A stretch of 5,442 nucleotides of DNA from an uncultured Flavobacterium sp. (lineage in GTDB: Bacteria; Bacteroidota; Bacteroidia; Flavobacteriales; Flavobacteriaceae). A model generated the notes under the pieces. It ran no database searches and was not told the origin of the DNA. It saw nothing but the letters and a program-made list of their open reading frames with translations. Positions 1 through 5,442 of the stretch are shown piece after piece. The stretch's first letter is position 1. Every line of letters begins with the position of its first letter. Position numbers and translations under genes: made by a program. Where the stretch lies: NCBI RefSeq assembly GCF_937876455.1, contig NZ_CALFIG010000004.1, forward strand, positions 1-5,442, in the 5' to 3' direction.

Positions 1-1439
1 GGAAATGCAGTAAAATAAGTTTCTTTATAACGTTGATGGTCACCCCATATTGTTCTAGCAATTGACGGCCAAGGGAATTTAATACACAAACTACCCGTAA
101 CTTGATTACCTTCTATTTCATTTCTTAGTTCGTCCATTAAAACAGGTTGAATTCCTGGTAATGGTAATGAGGCATACGTAGGCTTTGTTGGAGTAATAAA
201 CGGTAATGGAGAAATCATAATTCCACCTGTTTCCGTTTGCCACCATGTATCCACAACAGGACATCTTTTTCCACCTACATGGTCATTGTACCAATGCCAT
301 GCCTCTTCGTTAATTGGCTCTCCTACAGATCCTATCACTTTTAAACTACTCAAAGGGAATTTTTGTACATAATCTAAACTTTCTTTTGCCAATGCTCTAA
401 TGGCTGTTGGGGCAGTATAGAATTGATTTACATTATGTTTTTCAATTACTTCCCAGAAACGACTAAAATCTGGATAAGAAGGTACACCTTCAAAGATTAC
501 AGTGGTTGCACCATTTAATAAGGGGCCGTATAAAATATAAGAGTGTCCTGTAATCCAGCCGATATCTGCTGTACACCAATACACGCCATTTTCTTCGTAA
601 TTAAATACATTTTTAAATGTATAAGCTGTATAAACCATATATCCCGCAGTGGTATGTACCATTCCTTTTGGTTTACCTGTAGAACCAGATGTATACAAAA
701 TAAATAACGGATCTTCTGCGTCCATTATTTCTGCTACATTATTATCTAAAGCCTTTTCTAATAAAGGTTGAGCCCAAATGTCTCTTCCTTCTTTCATGGC
801 TACTTCTTCATTTGTTCGTTTAACCACAAGAACTTGTTCTACACAAGGGCATTTTTCAAGTGCTTCGTCAACAATTCCTTTTAAATTAATGGTTTTATCT
901 CCTCTATATCCTCCATCAGAAGTAATTACCATTTTGCAATCACTATCATTAATACGTGCTTCTAATGCTCCAGCGGAAAAACCAGCAAATACAACCGAGT
1001 GAATAGCGCCAATTCTAGCACAAGCTAAAACTGCAACGGCTAAATCTGGAATCATTGGAAGATAAATACATACTCTATCTCCTTTTTTAATTCCTAAATC
1101 TCTTAATACATTCGCCATTTTTGAAACGCGAACATATAATTCATTGTAACTTATATGTTGTGCAGGCTCACCAGGATTATTAGGTTCAAAAATGATAGCT
1201 GTTTTATCTCCTCTTTTTGCTAAATGTCTATCTATACAGTTTTTTGTAATATTAACTTTTGCATTCAAAAACCACTTAAATTGTGCTTCTTGCATGTCAA
1301 CTTCAAAAACTTTATCCCATTTTTGGTACCATACAAAATTTTCATCAGCAATACGATCCCAAAATTTTCTTGGTTCGCGTACCGATTTTTTATACATTTT
1401 GAAGTAATTTTCTAAATCTTTAACTTTATAATAACTCAT
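1..1439 (-). CDS. acs: Acetyl-CoA synthetase (AMP-forming acetate--CoA ligase), C-terminus cut by window edge
   Basis: Activates acetate in the cytoplasm: acetate + ATP gives acetyl-AMP + PPi, then acetyl-CoA + AMP. I translated the frame by hand from the ATG at 1439-1437; it is open for 479 codons to the left edge, with no stop or frameshift. It begins MSYYKVKDLENYFK and carries the N-terminal cap of Acs followed by the large AMP-binding domain. Visible motifs are the P-loop YTSGSTGKPKG (about residues 249-259), GWITGHSY (294-301), GSVGEP (370-375) and DTWWQTETGG (397-406). The acyl-pocket positions equivalent to Salmonella Acs V310, T311, V386 and W414 are I296, T297, V372 and W400, a typical acetate pocket. 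Compared with the roughly 650-residue family, about 155 residues are missing, including the hinge and catalytic lysine of the C-terminal domain. The start follows an A/T-rich leader without Shine-Dalgarno, as is usual in Bacteroidetes. It lies 117 bp downstream of a second acyl-CoA synthetase gene. Confidence 0.96.
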   Translation of the reverse strand, partial: MSYYKVKDLENYFKMYKKSVREPRKFWDRIADENFVWYQKWDKVFEVDMQEAQFKWFLNAKVNITKNCIDRHLAKRGDKTAIIFEPNNPGEPAQHISYNELYVRVSKMANVLRDLGIKKGDRVCIYLPMIPDLAVAVLACARIGAIHSVVFAGFSAGALEARINDSDCKMVITSDGGYRGDKTINLKGIVDEALEKCPCVEQVLVVKRTNEEVAMKEGRDIWAQPLLEKALDNNVAEIMDAEDPLFILYTSGSTGKPKGMVHTTAGYMVYTAYTFKNVFNYEENGVYWCTADIGWITGHSYILYGPLLNGATTVIFEGVPSYPDFSRFWEVIEKHNVNQFYTAPTAIRALAKESLDYVQKFPLSSLKVIGSVGEPINEEAWHWYNDHVGGKRCPVVDTWWQTETGGIMISPLPFITPTKPTYASLPLPGIQPVLMDELRNEIEGNQVTGSLCIKFPWPSIARTIWGDHQRYKETYFTAF

Positions 1440-1556
1440 TTTGTTAATTTTTTTAATAGTGTAAATATAAGGAAAGAAAACATTGCTTTTTTAAAAATTG
1501 CGCTAAATTGATATACATTAAAAAATGTAGAACTCCTTCCGACTAAACGTTATTGT
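1440..1556 (-). promoter_or_regulatory. 117-bp acs leader, possible acs promoter
   Basis: This is the only sizeable gap in the window, between the stop of the upstream synthetase and the acs ATG. It is very AT-rich just before acs, with no Shine-Dalgarno motif near the ATG. On the minus strand, TATATTTA (1469-1462) matches the Bacteroidetes -7 consensus TAnnTTTG at all positions but the last, and lies about 22 bases before the start codon. No clear TTTG or TTG -33 element sits at the expected distance, so the promoter call is weak. A 6-bp inverted repeat with a 4-base loop (TACATT/AATGTA, 1514-1529) is AT-rich and not followed by a T-run on the minus strand, so it is not a credible terminator. 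Read-through from the upstream operon is therefore possible, with or without an internal promoter. Confidence 0.3.
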
Positions 1557-3449
1557 TTATTTTTTAAAATATCCGTATGAGGCTAGACTATTAGAAATTT
1601 CTTCTATAATAGCCTCATCATCAATAGTTGAAGGAATTTGAAATTCTGTTTGATCAGCAATACTTTGAATAAGTTTTCTCAAAATTTTCCCCGAACGTGT
1701 TTTTGGTAAACGCTGCACAATTACCACATTTCGCAAACTTGCTACAGCACCTATTTGTTCACGAACTAATTTTACAATTTCTTGTTCAAGTTGAAAGTGT
1801 TCCATCTCTATACCAGCTTTAGTTACCACAAATGCTAATGGAATTTGACCTTTCAAATCATCATTTGCTCCTACAACAGCACATTCAGCAACCGCTTGAT
1901 GTGATGCTACAATTTCTTCCATTTCTGCGGTTGATAGTCTGTGACCTGCCACATTGATTACGTCATCAACCCTACCCGTTATATAGATATAGCCTTCATC
2001 ATCTTTGTATCCACCATCACCAGAAAAATAATAGCCATCAAATTTAGTTAAATAACCCGCTTTGAAACGTTCACTATCATTCCATAAGTCCATTAATGTA
2101 CCTGGTGGTAAAGGTAATTTTATTACTACGTATCCTTCTTCATTTGGACCTAATTCTTTACCGTTTTCACCAAATATTCGTATATCATATCCTGTCACAG
2201 CCTTACCTGCAGAACCTGGTTTTACAGGTAAGTATTCTACCCCCATCATATTAGCAATCATTGGCCAACCCGATTCAGTTTGCCACCAATGGTCAATAGC
2301 AGGAACAGGTATATGTTCGTTATACCATTCTAAAGTGGCTACATCACAACGTTCGCCAGCTAAAAATTGCGTTTTCAAACAAGATAAATCATATTGTTTA
2401 ATAAAATCACCGTTAGGATCTTCTTTTTTAATAGCTCTAATAGCTGTAGGAGCTGTAAACATAACACGCACTTGGTGTTCAGCAATAATGCGCCAAAATG
2501 TAGAAGCATCTGGAGTTTTTATAGGTTTACCTTCAAAAACGATAGTTGTATTTCGGTTTAATAATGGTCCATAAACAATATAGCTATGCCCTACTACCCA
2601 CCCCACATCGGAAGCCGCCCAAAAAACCTCACCTGGTTCAGCGCCATATATATGTTGCATTGAAAATTTTAATGCTGTGGCATATCCTCCCGTATCGCGT
2701 ACTATTCCTTTTGGTTTTCCTGTGGTTCCAGAAGTATATAAAATATATAAAGGATGTGTGGAGGCTACTGCTACACATGACACTTCTTCTGACCCATACA
2801 CTAATGCATCATAATCGATGTCATATTTTTTAAATGGTATTTTTGCGCCTAATTTTCGATTTAAAATAACAACATTTTGTGGTTTATGATTGGCTAATTC
2901 GATAGCTTCATCAACCAATGGTTTATATGCGATTAAACGTTCGATTTCAATTCCAGAAGATGCCGTTAGTATAACCTTTGGTTTACAATCATCTATTCGG
3001 ATAGCTAATTCATGAGGTGCAAAACCACCAAAAACTACTGAATGTGTTACACCAATTCTTGCACAGGCCAACATAGCAAAGGTAGCTTGAGGAATCATAG
3101 GCATATAAATTACGGCGGTGTCTCCTTTTGTTAATCCTAAAGAAACTAATCCGCCAGCTAGTTTAGCAACTTCTGATTTAACCTCACTAAACGTATATTT
3201 TTTTATAGTCTGTGTAACAGGAGAATCATAAATGAGAGCAATTTCATCTCCAAAACCGTCTTGTATATGTTTGTCAATAGCTAAATAACAAATATTTAAT
3301 TCGCCATCTTCAAACCAAACGGGATAATTATTGCTGTTTTTTGAAACAATAGTAGTTGGTTTTGAAAACCATTCTAAAGCATGAGCTTGTTCTTTCCAAA
3401 AGGTTTCAGAGTTTGAAAGACTTTGTGTATAGAGTTCGTTATAATTCAT
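1557..3449 (-). CDS. prpE: Short-chain acyl-CoA synthetase, propionyl-CoA synthetase (PrpE/ACSS3) type
   Basis: Complete, 630 residues, close to enterobacterial PrpE (628). It probably converts propionate, ATP and CoA to propionyl-CoA, AMP and PPi in the cytoplasm. An N-terminal cap is followed by the AMP-binding domain with P-loop YTSGTTGKPKG (238-248), GWVVGHSY (283-290), LAGER (363-367) and HWWQTESGW (387-395). The C-terminal domain follows the hinge TGRVDDVINVAGHR (491-504) and ends with PKTRSGK, whose K588 is the catalytic lysine that protein acetylation inactivates in Acs and PrpE. The TESGWP motif and the C-terminal TIDD segment (608-611) resemble PrpE rather than Acs. Pocket positions equivalent to Acs T311 and V386 are V286 and A364, while the limiting tryptophan is kept (W389); the valine-to-alanine change should make room for a larger acyl group. 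The ATG is 9 bp after the response-regulator stop, with no Shine-Dalgarno, so the two are probably co-transcribed. Membership of the AMP-forming acyl-CoA synthetases is certain; propionate as main substrate is inferred, and acetate or another short acid remains possible. Confidence 0.93.
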   Translation of the reverse strand: MNYNELYTQSLSNSETFWKEQAHALEWFSKPTTIVSKNSNNYPVWFEDGELNICYLAIDKHIQDGFGDEIALIYDSPVTQTIKKYTFSEVKSEVAKLAGGLVSLGLTKGDTAVIYMPMIPQATFAMLACARIGVTHSVVFGGFAPHELAIRIDDCKPKVILTASSGIEIERLIAYKPLVDEAIELANHKPQNVVILNRKLGAKIPFKKYDIDYDALVYGSEEVSCVAVASTHPLYILYTSGTTGKPKGIVRDTGGYATALKFSMQHIYGAEPGEVFWAASDVGWVVGHSYIVYGPLLNRNTTIVFEGKPIKTPDASTFWRIIAEHQVRVMFTAPTAIRAIKKEDPNGDFIKQYDLSCLKTQFLAGERCDVATLEWYNEHIPVPAIDHWWQTESGWPMIANMMGVEYLPVKPGSAGKAVTGYDIRIFGENGKELGPNEEGYVVIKLPLPPGTLMDLWNDSERFKAGYLTKFDGYYFSGDGGYKDDEGYIYITGRVDDVINVAGHRLSTAEMEEIVASHQAVAECAVVGANDDLKGQIPLAFVVTKAGIEMEHFQLEQEIVKLVREQIGAVASLRNVVIVQRLPKTRSGKILRKLIQSIADQTEFQIPSTIDDEAIIEEISNSLASYGYFKK

Positions 3450-3458
3450 TTAAAAATA

Positions 3459-3824
3459 TTATTTTTCAAGTAATTCATTAATTTTTTCAACTAGTTTTTT
3501 TATTGAAAAGGGTTTTGTCATATAGGTATTTGCTCCTAAATTCAATCCTTTTTCAATATCACTTTCTTTATTTTTTGCTGATAAGAATACGATTTTAGTA
3601 TGCGCTAACTTTTCATTTTTCTTAATTTGGGTTATTGTAGCATACCCATCAACATTTGGCATCATTACATCTAATATAATAGCATCAGGTGTTTCTGTTT
3701 CTAGAATATCTAATGCTTCTTGTCCATCTCTGGCAATAAACACTTTGAAGTTACTTTTCTTAAAAGTATATTCTAAAGACATAATGATATTTGGTTCATC
3801 ATCAACAATTAGTATCTTTTTCAT
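3459..3824 (-). CDS. Single-domain (CheY-like) response regulator
   Basis: A 121-residue protein made of one receiver domain and nothing else. All phosphorylation residues are present: the acidic pair D8 and D9 in ILIVDDEP, phospho-acceptor D52 in IILDVMMP, switch residue S82 in FLSAK, and K104 in the TKPF motif. The protein ends about 16 residues after TKPF, so there is no DNA-binding or enzymatic output domain. The gene starts 24 bp after the sensor-kinase stop and stops 9 bp before the acyl-CoA synthetase start, so it very probably belongs to the same transcript and receives phosphate from that kinase. With no output domain it must act by binding another protein or by passing phosphate on; the target cannot be seen here. 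The start is the only sensible ATG, since the protein opens directly with the first receiver strand (MKKILIVDDE). Confidence 0.95.
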   Translation of the reverse strand: MKKILIVDDEPNIIMSLEYTFKKSNFKVFIARDGQEALDILETETPDAIILDVMMPNVDGYATITQIKKNEKLAHTKIVFLSAKNKESDIEKGLNLGANTYMTKPFSIKKLVEKINELLEK

Positions 3825-3848
3825 ATGTAAAATTTTAATAGCTAATTT

Positions 3849-5442
3849 CTACTCTTTTTTAGGTAACGTGAAATAAAAACAGGCGCCTCCCGATTCACAA
3901 TTTTCCACCCAAATTTTTCCTTTGTGGTGTTCAATAATTTGTTTCGTAATGGCTAGTCCTAACCCACTTCCCACTGGTTTTTTTATATTTTGATTATCAG
4001 ATTGATAAAATTTATCAAATATGGCTTCAAAATCTTTTTTATGTATGCCTTTGCCGTTGTCTTGAATGGAAGTTAATACAAAATCCCCTTTATCCATTAC
4101 TTGCACGGTAATTAATCCATTTTCTTCAGGGCAAAATTTAATAGAATTTGAAATTAAATTTGTAATGACCTGAATAATTCGATCTTCATCATAGTAAGCA
4201 TAACAATCTTTTGTGTTTTCTAGATATACTGTAATGTTTTTGTTTCGAATTAATTGTTGAAGCGGTTCGATGGTTTTATCTATAGTTTCATACAGATTAT
4301 TTATACTTGGATAAATAGTTTGTTTTCCTGTTTCAAATTTTTCTAAATCGAGAATTTTATCTATCAATCTATTCAATCTATCTGATTCGGATATAATATT
4401 TTGAAGGAATTGTTTTTTCATTTCCTCGGGTATTTCATCATCTTCAAAAAGTATTTCACTTGCCGCTCTAATAGCTGTAATAGGAGTTCTTAATTCGTGC
4501 GTAACCGTATCTAAAAATTCGTCTTTTTGTTTGTCTTTTACTACTAGTGTTTCGTTGGCTTCCTGCAGCTTACTTGTCATCTTTTTTAATTCATTTGACG
4601 TTTCAGTTAATTTTTTATTGATTAGAATATTTTCATTTGATTCTTCTAAAATTTTTAAAACTTCATTCAAAGTAACTTTTTCTTCTTGAACCACACTTGA
4701 AATTAAAATTTTTGCCGAAGCCGTACCAATATGTCCTGTTAATAAATTTTCAGCAAATTTGACTAAACGCGCATCTGCTAATTCTGCATCGGCATCTACT
4801 TTATATTTTAAATTAAAAATGGTCATTGCTCTTTTTGTACGCTCTTTACCTAAAAATTTTACTAAAACTTCTTCAATATCACTTGTATATGCTGTTCCTT
4901 TCCACACAAAAGCGCTTTCATGATTTGTACTGTATTTATCAATGTCAATATACATTTCGGCATAATTACGTTCGCGATAATTACCTTTAAAACTTACCGA
5001 TACACCAAAATAAACAACAGCGTTAAATAACATACTCCAAAAAAAAGCATGTGGTACAGGTTGCAAATAATCTAAGCCAAATAATTGAAATGGTTTTAAA
5101 AACGAGCAACCAAATAGTCCATCATTGATAAATGTATTTCCTTTAACTGAAAGCCCTATAGCATAAGGCATTAGTAAGGTATATGTGCAAATAATAAAGC
5201 CAATAATAATTCCCCAAATAGCACCTTGACGCGACCCTCTTCTCCAGAATATTGCACCAAAAAAAGCAGGTGCCAATTGTGCAATAATAACAAATGAAAT
5301 TAAGCCAATAGAAACTAAACTATAATCAAGGGCAAAAAAACGATAAATTAAATAAGACAGAATAATTAAAATAAAAATGCCAACTTTTCTAATGTTTATG
5401 ATCTTCTGATTATTGATTGATTGATCTTCACTACTCAACTTA
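3849..5442 (-). CDS. SLC5 symporter-like/STAC/histidine kinase sensor (CbrA/CrbS type), N-terminus cut by window edge
   Basis: An inner-membrane sensor kinase fused to a sodium/solute symporter domain. Numbering here starts at the in-frame TTG at 5438. That TTG is unlikely to be the real start, because the frame stays open to the edge (preceding codon AAG) and the protein enters mid-way through a transporter. Four hydrophobic segments follow (about 19-35, 41-64, 72-96, 129-150); the stretch with AQLAPAFFGAIFWRRGSR (53-70) is typical of the last helices of SLC5 domains in these fusions. Next comes a STAC-like linker domain (about 184-266, with FAENLLTGHIGTASAKIL), a charged coiled-coil-like helix (270-308), and a full kinase: H-box FLDTVTHELRTPI with H314, N-box around N427/N431, G1 DNGKGI (460-465) and G2 GSGLGLAI (490-497). 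No PAS domain sits between STAC and kinase. Roughly 350-400 N-terminal residues are probably missing. The partner receiver gene follows 24 bp later. The ligand is unknown; gene context suggests a short-chain fatty acid such as acetate or propionate. Confidence 0.93.
   Translation of the reverse strand, partial: KLSSEDQSINNQKIINIRKVGIFILIILSYLIYRFFALDYSLVSIGLISFVIIAQLAPAFFGAIFWRRGSRQGAIWGIIIGFIICTYTLLMPYAIGLSVKGNTFINDGLFGCSFLKPFQLFGLDYLQPVPHAFFWSMLFNAVVYFGVSVSFKGNYRERNYAEMYIDIDKYSTNHESAFVWKGTAYTSDIEEVLVKFLGKERTKRAMTIFNLKYKVDADAELADARLVKFAENLLTGHIGTASAKILISSVVQEEKVTLNEVLKILEESNENILINKKLTETSNELKKMTSKLQEANETLVVKDKQKDEFLDTVTHELRTPITAIRAASEILFEDDEIPEEMKKQFLQNIISESDRLNRLIDKILDLEKFETGKQTIYPSINNLYETIDKTIEPLQQLIRNKNITVYLENTKDCYAYYDEDRIIQVITNLISNSIKFCPEENGLITVQVMDKGDFVLTSIQDNGKGIHKKDFEAIFDKFYQSDNQNIKKPVGSGLGLAITKQIIEHHKGKIWVENCESGGACFYFTLPKKE

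Noticed and set aside
778..1415. Three short plus-strand open frames (63-74 codons)
   Set aside because: All are antisense to acs, whose minus-strand frame is continuous and full of family motifs; their translations are low-complexity and resemble no protein.
1..1439. Possible frameshift or pseudogene in the leftmost gene
   Set aside because: Hand translation of every codon from 1439 to 3 gave one uninterrupted frame with all expected Acs motifs in order; only the window edge truncates it.
1453..1518. A 21-codon minus-strand open frame in the acs leader, preceded by the purine-rich GGAAGGAG (1534-1541)
   Set aside because: The purine run is 14 bases from the ATG, too far for a Shine-Dalgarno, which Bacteroidetes barely use. 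The peptide (MYINLAQFLKKQ...) shows no attenuation-like codon bias, so it is probably chance.
1514..1529. Perfect 6-bp inverted repeat with a 4-base loop (TACATT/AATGTA) after the PrpE-type gene
   Set aside because: As a terminator the stem is weak (one G-C pair) and no T-run follows on the minus strand. Such repeats are frequent in AT-rich DNA.
2062..2833. Overlapping plus-strand open frames of 170 and 95 codons (2062-2574 and 2546-2833)
   Set aside because: They lie entirely antisense to the well-supported PrpE-type synthetase, show no recognisable domain, and are shadows of its codon pattern.
3452..3466. AT-only inverted repeat (AAAAAT/ATTTTT) spanning the response-regulator stop, just before the next ATG
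   Set aside because: It has no G-C pairs, so no stable hairpin is expected; composition explains it.

Overview
All four genes in this window lie on the minus strand and read from right to left. The DNA is AT-rich, and the start codons follow A/T-rich leaders with no Shine-Dalgarno motif. The protein sequences look most like those of Bacteroidetes, and Flavobacteriaceae (Flavobacterium or a close relative) is my best guess. That assignment rests on protein resemblance and the style of translation start; no phylogeny was run.

In transcription order the window holds four genes. (1) Positions 5442-3849 hold the C-terminal part of a sensor that fuses an SLC5-type (sodium/solute symporter) membrane domain to a STAC linker domain and a complete histidine kinase, the CbrA/CrbS architecture. 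Its N-terminus lies beyond the right edge. (2) Positions 3824-3459 encode a 121-residue stand-alone CheY-like receiver. (3) Positions 3449-1557 encode a complete 630-residue short-chain acyl-CoA synthetase of the propionyl-CoA synthetase (PrpE/ACSS3) type. (4) Positions 1439-1 encode the first 479 residues of acetyl-CoA synthetase (Acs), whose C-terminus runs off the left edge. Gaps are 24 bp, 9 bp and 117 bp, so the first three genes are probably one operon. acs may be co-transcribed or may also have its own promoter in the 117-bp gap.

The likely biology is a transporter-like sensor kinase next to the enzymes that activate acetate and propionate. In gamma-proteobacteria the related CrbS/CrbR system controls acs (the acetate switch). 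Here the same idea appears with differences: there is no PAS domain between STAC and kinase, the partner regulator has no DNA-binding domain, and two synthetases are present. Their acyl-pocket residues differ in a way that predicts acetate for one and propionate for the other. Wiring and substrate specificity are inference. I found no mobile elements, CRISPR arrays, RNA genes or convincing terminators, and no gene on the plus strand.
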